Below, piece after piece: positions 25,749-34,703 of a DNA stretch of 64,000 bases. Below the pieces are notes generated by a model. The model did no database searches and was not told the DNA's origin. It saw only the letters and a list, made by a program, of their open reading frames with translations. The position numbers and the translations under genes are program-made. The stretch is from a bacterium (lineage in GTDB: Bacteria > SAR324 > XYD2-FULL-50-16), in assembly GCA_024275165.1 (NCBI GenBank), contig JAJRZQ010000025.1, positions 62,001 to 126,000 on the forward strand. The letters run 5' to 3'. How positions within the stretch are numbered: position 1 is the stretch's first letter; each line of letters begins with the position of its first letter.

Positions 25749-26141
25749 ATGAAATCAACCCTTCCCATTAGCAAAACCTTCGCATTTACAGGCCTTGTCG
25801 CTCTGTTACTGGCGTTTTTTTGCTTTGGGTGGCATTCTTTGCAAAGCTTCAGCAAACAGGGCGCCTATGCATACGCTGCCCCGCAAATGGCTCAAACCGC
25901 CCAACCTGGGGAGCATCACTCCGAGCAGGCGACTTGCTGTGCGAAAATCCAACATTCCGTCTTTTCTACCTTAACTCAAGTCGAATTGCGTTGGCCTAGC
26001 GCTGTTGGGGTAGGGGGGATGATTTTTTCTCTGCTCTTTTTTTCCTCTTCTTTTGTTTTCAAGGTTGCCCCCTGGTTATCGGTTCCCCCACCGATTTATG
26101 CCCAAGGGTTAGTGCGCCAAAAAATCCAGCTCAATCAATAA
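25749..26141 (+). CDS. Small membrane protein at head of Cus operon
   Basis: 130 residues, not recognised. It has an N-terminal hydrophobic segment (FAFTGLVALLLAFFCFGWHS, about 11-30), a short periplasmic stretch with His-His and Cys-Cys (GEHHSEQATCCAK, about 55-67), a second hydrophobic helix (VGVGGMIFSLLFFSSSFVF) and a C-terminal tail rich in Gln. Two helices with a central HH...CC motif resemble small copper-operon proteins such as those of the DUF2946 type, but the family is not confirmed. It sits right behind the operon promoter and 65 bases before the adaptor gene, so a role in metal sensing or binding is an inference. Confidence 0.6.
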   Translation: MKSTLPISKTFAFTGLVALLLAFFCFGWHSLQSFSKQGAYAYAAPQMAQTAQPGEHHSEQATCCAKIQHSVFSTLTQVELRWPSAVGVGGMIFSLLFFSSSFVFKVAPWLSVPPPIYAQGLVRQKIQLNQ

Positions 26142-26206
26142 CCCCCCCTCTTAGGCTGAAGGGCGCGGATTCACCGCCCCCTGACTTTGCAACCTAGGAG
26201 GAGGCG

Positions 26207-27715
26207 ATGCGTCTACTTTTTACTCTATTTTTCTGTTTATTTTATGGGTTACCCCTCTGGGCAGAACCCAATGAGGTTTTTACCCAAAAGGGCTACCAAC
26301 TCAAGAACTTTGAACTCGATCCCAGCCCCGCGCAGGTTGGAGATTTGACCTGCTTTTTTGAGATATACGATAAAGAAGGCAACCCCTTAGAAGGGTTGGA
26401 TATCGAGGTTGAAATCTTCATGCCCGAAATGGGGACCATGCCCCGCATGGGCGCCGCTTACAAAGCGACCTCCATGGGTCAAGGCCGTTATGAGGTCGAG
26501 TTGGAAGTCGGGATGGGCGGGAGTTGGGAACTCCCCATCCGTATCCTGGACCAGGAAAAACAAATTATCGTCGCTTGGCCCTTCAGCTTTACGGTGGGGA
26601 CTCCCGGCATCATCTACAAGGGGCGTAGAGAAAAAAGCGCCTCCAACTCCGCCGAGGCGCAAGGCCCCACCATCTATTTAGCCGAGCCCCGCCGCCAGTT
26701 GATCGGGGTGGAGTTGGGCCAAGCGACCATGAAACCCATCAGCCGCAAGGTCCGCACCTTGGCGCGCATCGAAACCGCCGAGTCTCTAACCTTTGACCTG
26801 CAACTCAAATACGACGCCAACCTAGATAAACTCTACGCTGATCGGGAAGGGGAGTACATCACCAAGGGGCAACCTCTTTTTGAGGTCTATTCCGAAGAAC
26901 TCTACACCGCTCAAGACATCTACTTGGAACTCTTGCGAGGCAAACGAAAAAGCCGGATGGATAAACGGCTCTTGCAGTCTGCTAAGGATAAGCTTTTACT
27001 CATGGATTTAACCGAGGAAGAGATTCACAGCTTAGAAAAACGCAATCGCCCCCCCCGCCGCTGGCTGGTCAAAAGTCCGGTCTCCGGCTATTTGATGAGA
27101 AAGTACCAAGCCGAGGGCAGTTTTGCCAAAAAAGGACAGAATATCTTTCGCATTACGGAGCTGAAAAAGCTCTGGGCCTTAGCCGATGTCTTTGAATACG
27201 AATCTTGGATTGTCCATAAAAACGATCCCGTCATCTTGAGCCTCTCTTACAGGCAGGATATACAGATTCGGGGCCGAGTCGATTATGTTTATCCCTATAT
27301 GGAAGAAAAAACCCGCAGCATCAAGGTGCGAATCCTCTTGGAAAACCCGGATCTGGCCCTCAAACCAGGGATGTACGCCGATGCCCTGATCGAAAGCTAT
27401 TTGGGCGAACGGCTGGTGCTGCCCCGCCGCGCGGTTTTGTTTTCGGGGCAACATAAGTATGTCTTTGTCTCTTTGGGCGATGGGTACTTTGAGCCAAGGG
27501 AGATTGAAACGGGGGTGGAAGACGGCAATCTCTTTGAGGTAGTCAAGGGCTTGAAAGCCGGTGACTGGGTCAGTTTCTCGGCCAACTTTTTAATCAGCTC
27601 CGAGGCGCGACTGCAAAAGGCCCTGCCCCGTTGGGGGGCCCCGAAAGCGAAAAAGACCGAAATGGCCGAACCCATGCAGGGAATGGAGCATACCCCCTCT
27701 GAGGCCGCGCCATGA
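26207..27715 (+). CDS. cusB: CusB-like RND periplasmic adaptor with N-terminal YtkA-like domain
   Basis: Membrane-fusion protein that links an RND pump to an outer-membrane channel. 502 residues after GGAGGAGG, with a signal peptide (LLFTLFFCLFYGLPLWA). Residues about 25-130 form an extra beta-sandwich like YtkA/FixH domains (EIYDKEGNPLEGLDIEVEIF, MPEMGTMPRMG, YEVELEVGMGGSWELPI). The CusB part follows: RRQLIGVELGQATMKPISRK, GEYITKGQPLFEVYSEELYTAQ, a helical hairpin, SPVSGYLMRKYQAEGSFAKKG and the C-terminal VLPRRAVLFSG region. The Met-rich MPEMGTMPRMG may bind Cu(I). The stop overlaps cusA (ATGA). Confidence 0.9.
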   Translation: MRLLFTLFFCLFYGLPLWAEPNEVFTQKGYQLKNFELDPSPAQVGDLTCFFEIYDKEGNPLEGLDIEVEIFMPEMGTMPRMGAAYKATSMGQGRYEVELEVGMGGSWELPIRILDQEKQIIVAWPFSFTVGTPGIIYKGRREKSASNSAEAQGPTIYLAEPRRQLIGVELGQATMKPISRKVRTLARIETAESLTFDLQLKYDANLDKLYADREGEYITKGQPLFEVYSEELYTAQDIYLELLRGKRKSRMDKRLLQSAKDKLLLMDLTEEEIHSLEKRNRPPRRWLVKSPVSGYLMRKYQAEGSFAKKGQNIFRITELKKLWALADVFEYESWIVHKNDPVILSLSYRQDIQIRGRVDYVYPYMEEKTRSIKVRILLENPDLALKPGMYADALIESYLGERLVLPRRAVLFSGQHKYVFVSLGDGYFEPREIETGVEDGNLFEVVKGLKAGDWVSFSANFLISSEARLQKALPRWGAPKAKKTEMAEPMQGMEHTPSEAAP

Positions 27716-30700
27716 TTGAAAAAATTATTCATACCTCGGTTCGCCATTGGGTGGTGGTGATCTTCTTCTGCCTGCTGTTGGGTTGGACGAGCTGGCAGGC
27801 CATGAAGGCCACACCGCTGGACGCGCTGCCTGATTTATCCGATGTGCAGGTGATTGTCTATTCGGAGTGGACCGGGCAAAGTCCGGATCTGGTTGAGGAT
27901 CAAGTCACCTATCCCTTGGTCACCGCCTTGATGGGGGCGCCCAAGGTGCGCTATGTGCGGGGGCAGAGCTTTTTTGGCTTAAGCTTCGTCAATGTGATCT
28001 TTGAAGAGGGGACCGACCTCTATTGGGGCCGGACCCGGGTCTTGGAATACCTCTCCTCGATTCGCGCCGAACTGCCCCCGGGGGTCAACCCCGAGCTGGG
28101 GCCCGATGCCACCGGAGTGGGCTGGATTTATCAATACGCCTTGAAGGATACCTCGGGCAAACGCAGTCTGGCCGATTTGCGGAGCTTGCAGGACTGGGTG
28201 ATCCGTTACGATTTAAAAGGCCTCTCTGGAGTGGCCGAGGTCGCCAGCCTGGGGGGCTTTATCCGCCAGTATCAGGTGGAAATCGACCCCATCAAGTTGC
28301 GGGCCTATGACATCTCCATCGCCCAAGTGGTCAAGGCGGTGCAAAGCTCCAACCGGGATATGGGAGCCAAAATCTTGGAGGTTTCGGGTACCGAGCATTT
28401 CATCCGGGGAAGGGGCTATGTCAAGACCCCCGAAGACTTAGAAGTCATCCCCGTGGGGGAGTTTCAAGGCACCCCGATCTTTTTGCGGGAATTGGGACGG
28501 GTCACCTTAGGGCCCGCCATGCGCAGGGGCGCCGCTGACTTGGATGGATTAGGGGAAGCCGTGGGTGGAATCGTGGTCATGCGCTGGGGGGGAGACGCGA
28601 GAAAAATCCTCCAAAGCGTCAAGGACAAACTCACAGAGGTGCAAAAAAGCCTGCCCGAAGGGGTGGAGATCATCCCCGTCTATGACCGGAGCGAACTGAT
28701 CGACGAGGCGATTGAAAACCTGATGCACAAGCTTATCGAAGAGGTTGTCATCGTCTCCTTGGTGGTGATTTTGTTCCTCTGGCATTTCAAAAGCGCTTTA
28801 ATCGCCATCATCCCCTTGCCTTTGGCCATCATGGCAAGCTTCATCCCCTTAAGCGCCAGCGGGCTCAACGCCAATATCATGAGCCTCTCAGGAATCGCCA
28901 TCGCCATTGGGGCCATGATCGACGCCAGCATTATCTTGGTGGAAAACGCCCATAAAAAATTGGAGAAATGGGAAGAGACGGGCCGGAAGGAGGCCCGCAT
29001 CTAGGTGATTGCCAAAGCCATGGCCGAGATGGGGCGCCCTCTTTTTTTCGCCCTCTTGGTGATTACGGTAAGCTTTCTTCCCATCTTTGCCCTCACCGGG
29101 CAAGAGGGGAAGCTCTTTAAACCCTTGGCCTGGACCAAAACCTTTTCCATGGCTTGGGCCGCCATTTTGGCTATCACCCTGACCCCGGCCTTGGCCGTGC
29201 CCTTTTTGCGCGGCAAAATGCCCACCGAAGAACACCATCCTTTGAGCAAAATACTGCGGGCCGCTTATTTACCGGCTTGCAATTGGGCTTTGGAGCATAA
29301 GAAAACGGTCTTGATATTGGCCTTGCTCATGGTGTCTTCCATTCCCATCATTGCCGGCCGTTTGGGCAGCGAGTTCATGCCGCCCTTAAACGAGGGAACT
29401 CTGTTGTACATGCCCACGGCGGTGCCGGGCATGAGCATGGATGAAGGGATTGATGTGGCCCACCGCATCGGAGCCCGCATCATGACCGTGCCCGAGGTCA
29501 AACATGTCATGACCAAAGTGGGCCGGGCCGACAGCGCTACCGATGCCGCGCCCCTTTCCATGATCGAGGCGGTGATCAGTTTCAAGCCAACCGATGAGTG
29601 GCGCGAGGGCATGGATATGCCGAAACTCATCTCGGAACTGGATCAAACCAGCCAGATCCCCGGGATGCCCAACATCTGGTGGATGCCCATCCAAACCCGT
29701 ACCGAAATGTTGGCTACGGGAATCCGTTCCGCCATTGGGATCAAAGTTTTAGGGGCAGACTTGGCTCAGATCGAAGAGGTCGGGAAAAACATCGAAACCC
29801 TACTCAAAGACACCAAAGGAACCCGCAGTGTTTTTGCGGAACGCAGCACCGGCGGTTATTTTATTGATTTTGACATTGACCGCAAAGCCATCGCTCGTTA
29901 CGGCCTGACCGTGGGAGAGGTCTTAGACGCCCTTTCGGTCGCCATCGGCGGCAAAGAAATCGGTAAGGTAATCTTGGGTCGAGAACGCTACCCCATCCAG
30001 ATTCGCTACCAACGAGATTCGAGGTCCAACCTCCCTGACCTGTTGCAGGTTTTGGTTCCCACGCCTAAAGGAATACAAATTCCCTTGGCCCACCTGGCTC
30101 AAATGAAGGTCAAAACCGGCCCTCCCATGATTCGCGACGAAAACGGGAGGTTGGCGAGCTTCGTTTTTGTGGAGATCAACGGGGAAGTCAGCCTAGGCGA
30201 CTATGTGAGCCACGCTAAGGAGGTACTCGATCAAAACCTCACCCTTCCCGTAGGCGTAAGTTTGGTTTGGGCGGGGCAGTACGAACATATGTCCAGGGCT
30301 TGGGATAGTTTAAAACTCTTGATCCCCGTTACCTTTGCCTTGATTTTTCTTTTGATCTTTTTCAACACCGGGAGCGCTATTGAGACGGCAATCGTTTTAT
30401 TGGCGGTTCCCTTTAGCTTGATCGGAGCCTTTTGGCTTTTATGGATTTTAGGTTACAACCTCTCCATCGCCGTTTGGGTCGGGGTCATCGCGCTCGCGGG
30501 CCTGGACGCTGAAACGGGAGTGGTCATGCTGTTATACCTCAAGCAAAGCTATACCCAATGGCAAGCTGAAGGCAAGATGCGTAACCTGAAGGATCTGCAT
30601 GGCGCCATCATCGAGGGGGCGGTGCAGCGCATCCGCCCCAAAATGATGACCGCCGGAGCCATGCTGATCGGCCTCTTGCCCATTATGTGGGCAGGCGGTG

Positions 30701-30849
30701 TCGGGAGTCAGGCCATGAAACGAATCGCCGCCCCCATGGTGGGGGGAATCGTGACCAGTGTGGCTTTGGAACTCTTAATCTACCCGGTGATCTTTTCTCT
30801 TTGGAAAGGTCGCAAATTTAAAAAACCTCTTCTTGTGGAGAAAAAATGA
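27712..30849 (+). pseudogene. cusA: CusA-type heavy-metal RND pump, interrupted by in-frame TAG
   Basis: Inner-membrane proton-driven Cu(I)/Ag(I) exporter. Together, the frame covers 1045 codons, the normal CusA length. The N-terminal part (27712-29001, 430 residues) ends in the cytoplasmic loop after helix 4, which carries the proton-relay Asp of GAMIDASIILVENAH (about Asp404). A TAG at 29002-29004 then stops the frame, which continues with VIAKAMAEMGRPLFFALLVI to 30849. E. coli CusA has Gln at about this place, so a CAG-to-TAG change is likely. Substrate methionines of the Cus type are seen in APLSMIEA and TEMLATG. An AAGGAGG lies 11 bases before a GTG right after the TAG, so a separate C-terminal half (614 residues) might be made. 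Pseudogene, split pump, readthrough or sequencing error remain open. Confidence 0.88.
28987..29007 (+). promoter_or_regulatory. Shine-Dalgarno and GTG restart at the cusA break
   Basis: A perfect AAGGAGG (28987-28993) is followed after 11 bases, which include the TAG at 29002-29004, by GTG-ATT-GCC. The bases also encode GRKEARI, so the match could be chance, but it would allow re-initiation of the second half of the pump. Confidence 0.35.
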
Positions 30850-31319
30850 AAATCTTAATCTCAATCCTCTTAATCGCCTTGTTGCCTTTCTTTGCCTTTG
30901 CTGGAGCCCCCAATCACTCGGAAATGGGGCATTCCAAGATGGGGCACAAGGAGATGGGGCATGCGGATCATGCCAAAATGGTTACTTTAAAAAAAGCGAA
31001 AAAACCAAGCCGCAAAAGCAAAAAAGGGCATTTTCTGCTGACCCTGCCTGAGATTCCTACCGCGCCGGGCCTGGCCCACCTCAACTTAGCCTTGAGCCAT
31101 GCTGACGGCAAACCGATCAGCAACCAAGCGAAGCTGAGCATTACCCAAAAAATGCCGGGCATGGAAATGGACCTAACCCCCGTAAAAATCACCCCTAAAG
31201 GAGCAGGAGAATACGCCTTAGAAGTTCATTTGCCCATGCCCGGTTTTTGGAAACTTCAAGTTCAGATCACCGATGGCCCGGTCCAAGACCAGGGAACCCT
31301 AAAAATCATTCTACCCTAG
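30846..31319 (+). CDS. Met/His-rich periplasmic YtkA-like protein
   Basis: 157 residues with a signal peptide (MKILISILLIALLPFFAFA). The mature N-terminus carries a metal-binding repeat: HSEMGHSKMGHKEMGHADHA (about residues 24-43), three MGH units. The C-terminal half is a YtkA-like beta-sandwich (LALSHADGKPISNQAKLSIT, QKMPGMEMDLTP, GEYALEVHLPMPGFWKLQVQ). It stands where CusF, the periplasmic copper chaperone, stands in other Cus operons, so it probably delivers Cu(I) or Ag(I) to the pump. The domain resembles the extra N-terminal domain of the adjacent adaptor. It overlaps the cusA stop by 4 bases. Confidence 0.75.
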   Translation: MKILISILLIALLPFFAFAGAPNHSEMGHSKMGHKEMGHADHAKMVTLKKAKKPSRKSKKGHFLLTLPEIPTAPGLAHLNLALSHADGKPISNQAKLSITQKMPGMEMDLTPVKITPKGAGEYALEVHLPMPGFWKLQVQITDGPVQDQGTLKIILP

Positions 31320-31328
31320 AGAGGTCTT

Positions 31329-32585
31329 TTGAAACCCGTTGCTTTATTTTTGCTGCTCCTTTGTTTTGGAGCGCAATTTGTCGAGGCTGAAGAGACCGCG
31401 CCAACACCCCTAAAAAAACTGCTTGATCAAGCGATGAAGCAAAATCCCAGTTTAGCGGAGGCGCGCCTATCGAGCGAGCAAGGGCAGGTGGGCTATGAGG
31501 GGGCGGCGGCCTGGGCGCCGCCTCGACTCAGCGTAACCCAACTCTCCCAACCAATGGAAACGAGCATGGGGCTGCAAACTCGAACCTACAGCCTAACCCA
31601 ACCCGTGCCCTTTCCCGGTTCGGGCTGGTTGCTGGAAGACATTGCCCAAGCCAAGACCGAAGCCTTACAGCACCAAGAAGAATGGACAAAACGCCGGATC
31701 ATCGCTGAGGTGAAATCGGTTTATTACGACCTCTGGCAGTTGCAGGCTACCCCTGAATTGATTGAGGAAAACGAACAGATATCCGAAAAAATCGGGATTT
31801 TAGGCGGCCTGGAGCGCAGGGTAGAAACCCTAAAAGTCGTACTCACCGCGCAAGCGAAATTAGGAGAAAACGGAAAAATACTCTTTGACTTGGAACAAAA
31901 AGCCTTAGCGGCAAGGTATCATTTGAGTCACCTTTTAGGCCAAGGGAGTAAACTCTGGAACGGCAAGGTTCAAGACCCGGGGTTACCGGAACTCAAAACA
32001 AGCTTAAGCAAACTGCTCGCCGCTGCCCGGGATTACTTCCCCCGTTTGCGGGCGCAAGACAAAAAAGCTCAGGCCGCAAAGGCGCAAGCTCGTTACCATG
32101 AATACCAAGCCTGGGTGCCTGAGTTTTCATTTGGTTTAAACTACACCCAAAACGACCCCTTAAGCGATGGAACCAAGGGGCAGAACTCAACCAGCCTCAG
32201 CTTAGGGATGAGCCTACCCTTTGGCAATGGAGAGATCGGAACCAAGAAAAGACAAGCGCAACTAGAAGAGGAAAAACAACAACTCCAATACGAGGAAGAA
32301 AGCAACCAATTGGAAGCCGATTTAGCCCAAGCTTATGCCCAGGCCCAACAAGCTTATAAATTGGTCGCCCTTTATCAAGAAGAATTGTTGCCCCCGGCGC
32401 GCCAGCAAATCTCCATCGCGCAACGAATGTATAAAACCGGTAAAAGCGGGGCCATTGAAGCCTTAGCCGCGAGCGCCCAAATGATCGGGCTCAAGGTCGG
32501 CGAACTCCAGGCAAAAAGTGATTACCTTAAATCCTTAGTTCGCTTAGAACTCTTTACGGGGCTCATCCTTACTGAATCTGAATGA
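31329..32585 (+). CDS. TolC/CusC-like outer-membrane efflux channel
   Basis: 418 residues from a TTG start supported by GAGAGG five bases upstream. Signal peptide (PVALFLLLLCFGAQFVEA), then an OEP-type helical barrel: LLDQAMKQNPSLAEARLSSE, long helical regions with many Gln/Ala/Glu, and YKLVALYQEELLPPARQQIS with QRMYKTGKSGAIE, the family's second-repeat motif. It should form the exit duct of the Cus pump. It is the last gene of the operon and overlaps the SPOR gene on the other strand by 17 bases. Confidence 0.88.
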   Translation: MKPVALFLLLLCFGAQFVEAEETAPTPLKKLLDQAMKQNPSLAEARLSSEQGQVGYEGAAAWAPPRLSVTQLSQPMETSMGLQTRTYSLTQPVPFPGSGWLLEDIAQAKTEALQHQEEWTKRRIIAEVKSVYYDLWQLQATPELIEENEQISEKIGILGGLERRVETLKVVLTAQAKLGENGKILFDLEQKALAARYHLSHLLGQGSKLWNGKVQDPGLPELKTSLSKLLAAARDYFPRLRAQDKKAQAAKAQARYHEYQAWVPEFSFGLNYTQNDPLSDGTKGQNSTSLSLGMSLPFGNGEIGTKKRQAQLEEEKQQLQYEEESNQLEADLAQAYAQAQQAYKLVALYQEELLPPARQQISIAQRMYKTGKSGAIEALAASAQMIGLKVGELQAKSDYLKSLVRLELFTGLILTESE

Positions 32586-33318
32586 TTTTCAACTCACTCC
32601 CCATCCCTTTTAAATTGCGGTTGAGTTTGCTTTTAATCTGGGTGATCCGTTTTTTCGGCTCTCGCCCTACCCGAATGCGGTAGATGGTGGCGCTTTCCAA
32701 TTTCACCTCTTCTAAATAAGCGTCAAAGCCTTTGGTTCTCAGTTGATTGACTAAGGCTTGAGCCCGGTCGCGGCTTCTTGTGGCCATAACCTGTACGCTA
32801 AAGAGAGGCCCGGAGTGAGAAGGGGTATCGCTTAAGACTTGATCCGTCCAACTGGGTTTGAATTTCTCCACCTTTTTTGCGGGGGCTTTTTTCTTTGCCT
32901 TAGCAGGCTTTTCAGGCTCAATTGCCAATCCGCCCTGGCTTTGAGCCTGTTTTAAGACAGCGCGGCTTTTTTGCCTGCGTGTTTCTTCGCCTTGAACTTG
33001 ATCCGCCTCTTGAGTGATTTTTTCAAAATCCCGTTTTAAATCCTCCAAGCCGGTTTGATCTTTTTTCAGATTATAAATCGAGAGGTCTTCGTTTGAGCTC
33101 TCTTCTACCCTAGGGGCGGTGATTTGTTGTCTTTCAAGGGGGGGCAAGGCCTCTGGAACCCGCTGGGCCTTGCCGAAAATCACCCCAAGATAAAAAGCGG
33201 TCGCCAAAGAAAGCCCGGCTAAGACTAAGAGAGTGATTAGGCCCTTGGCATCCATATCTAAAGAGAATTGTGAGCCCTGAGCCCGCTTTTTGGGTTTGGG
33301 AGGGGGTATTGATGCCAT
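32569..33318 (-). CDS. SPOR-domain membrane protein
   Basis: 249 residues: a short cytoplasmic N-terminus, one membrane helix (LITLLVLAGLSLATAFYLGV, about 28-47), a charged Lys/Glu/Gln linker and a C-terminal SPOR domain (LFSVQVMATRSRDRAQALVN ... LRTKGFDAYLEEV ... IYRIRVG). SPOR domains bind denuded septal peptidoglycan; DedD, FtsN and similar division proteins have the same layout. It is the last gene of the mfd-tyrS-wcaJ run, 5 bases after the sugar transferase. Whether it is FtsN itself cannot be told from sequence. Confidence 0.85.
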   Translation of the reverse strand: MASIPPPKPKKRAQGSQFSLDMDAKGLITLLVLAGLSLATAFYLGVIFGKAQRVPEALPPLERQQITAPRVEESSNEDLSIYNLKKDQTGLEDLKRDFEKITQEADQVQGEETRRQKSRAVLKQAQSQGGLAIEPEKPAKAKKKAPAKKVEKFKPSWTDQVLSDTPSHSGPLFSVQVMATRSRDRAQALVNQLRTKGFDAYLEEVKLESATIYRIRVGREPKKRITQIKSKLNRNLKGMGSELKIIQIQ

Positions 33319-33323
33319 GATGC

Positions 33324-34703
33324 TTAGTATGCGTTAGGGTGAACAAAACCCTTGACCAGGGTGAGGAGCAGAATTTTTATGTCAAACCACAAAGACCAAT
33401 TGGTTAGGTAATAGATATCGTATTCGATCCGTTTTTCCAAGGAGGTATTTCCCCGCCAGCCATTCACCTGGGCCCAGCCTGTAATCCCCGCTTTCATCTT
33501 ATGGCGCAGCATGTAGTTGGGGATTTCTTTTTTAAATTCCTCAATCAAAACGGGTCGCTCCGGCCTGGGGCCGACCAAACTCATGTTGCCTTTAAAGACA
33601 TTAAAAAATTGGGGAATCTCGTCTAAACTGGTTTTGCGCATCAAGGCCCCGATAGGGGTAACCCGTTCATCCCCCGCCTTAGCCCAAACCGCGCCGGTAG
33701 CCTGTTCGGCGTCCATGCGCATGCTGCGGAACTTATACATCCAAAAGGTAACCCCATCGAGCCCGGTACGCTCCTGCCTGTACAGCACCGGCCCTTTGCT
33801 GGTCAACTTGATCCACAAGGGCAAACCCAAGAAAAAGGGACTAAACAGCACGATGCCCACCAAAGCGCCAAAAAGATCGAACAATCGTTTGAGCACTCGG
33901 TTCCAACCAGAAAGCGGGCTTTGGCGCAGGGCTAAAATCGGCATGCCCTCAAGGTCTAAAATCTCTGGATTGATGTTCAAGCTGTGCTGGATATCGGGCA
34001 CGCTAAACAGATCGGCCAGGGATTCGCGTAGATGAAAACTGATCTCGTCTAAGTCGGATTGATCCTTGGCATCGACCGCGATATAAACCTGCTGCACCCC
34101 CTCTTGCTCGATGAGGAGGGGCAAATCTCGATACTTCCCCAAATACAAGGCTCCCTTTAAGCTTGTCGTAGGAGCCACATAGCCATGTACCTTCAAACCC
34201 AAACCGGGATGAGCCGCGATTTTTTCCAAAAAGCTTTGCGCTGTCGCCCCTCCCCCGACCACCAAAATATGCAGGAGATTTTTTCCCTTACGGCGCACAA
34301 AGGCTAAAAACATCCGCGCGGCAAAACGCCCCGTTGCGAGAAACAATAGGGTAGACCAAGCAAAATGCAGGGCAAAAACCCGCGAAAAACTAAAGTCGCG
34401 ATAAAAGAAGGACAGACCCAAAAGCATGACCAAAAAGAGGCCGTATCCTTTAAACAACCGCCAGGCCTCATGACGAGAGCGCATGAGATTTTTATAAAGG
34501 CCCGAGAGCAAAGAACAAACCCCCGCTAAAGCGATGATCAAGGGAAGGGGGTCTAAGTAAGCGGAAAAAAGCGGCGGATCACTCACAAAAGGCCGATTAT
34601 GCCAATGAAATCGCAACTCGTAGGCAAAGAGCCACGCCGCTCCGACCAAGGCGAGATCCAGCAGGAACAGCAAGGAGATAAAAATTTGCGATAAACGAAT
34701 CAT
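33324..34703 (-). CDS. Undecaprenyl-phosphate sugar-1-phosphate transferase (WcaJ-like)
   Basis: Polyisoprenyl-phosphate hexose-1-phosphate transferase that starts synthesis of an exopolysaccharide or capsule unit. 459 residues: four N-terminal membrane helices, a CoA-binding-like Rossmann domain (HILVVGGGATAQSFLEKIAA), a fifth helix (LFDLFGALVGIVLFSPFFLG) and the catalytic C-terminus (PVLYRQERTGLDG, MYKFRSMRMDAE, RKTSLDEIPQFFNV, GNMSLVGPRPERP). Typical of EpsB/WcaJ proteins. It overlaps the glycosyltransferase gene by 4 bases; the other genes of a polysaccharide cluster are missing from this window. Confidence 0.92.
   Translation of the reverse strand: MIRLSQIFISLLFLLDLALVGAAWLFAYELRFHWHNRPFVSDPPLFSAYLDPLPLIIALAGVCSLLSGLYKNLMRSRHEAWRLFKGYGLFLVMLLGLSFFYRDFSFSRVFALHFAWSTLLFLATGRFAARMFLAFVRRKGKNLLHILVVGGGATAQSFLEKIAAHPGLGLKVHGYVAPTTSLKGALYLGKYRDLPLLIEQEGVQQVYIAVDAKDQSDLDEISFHLRESLADLFSVPDIQHSLNINPEILDLEGMPILALRQSPLSGWNRVLKRLFDLFGALVGIVLFSPFFLGLPLWIKLTSKGPVLYRQERTGLDGVTFWMYKFRSMRMDAEQATGAVWAKAGDERVTPIGALMRKTSLDEIPQFFNVFKGNMSLVGPRPERPVLIEEFKKEIPNYMLRHKMKAGITGWAQVNGWRGNTSLEKRIEYDIYYLTNWSLWFDIKILLLTLVKGFVHPNAY

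Noticed and set aside
27712-30849. Reassignment of TAG as a sense codon
   Set aside because: TAG is used as the true stop of cmk, the TRAP permease and others; only one gene has an internal TAG.
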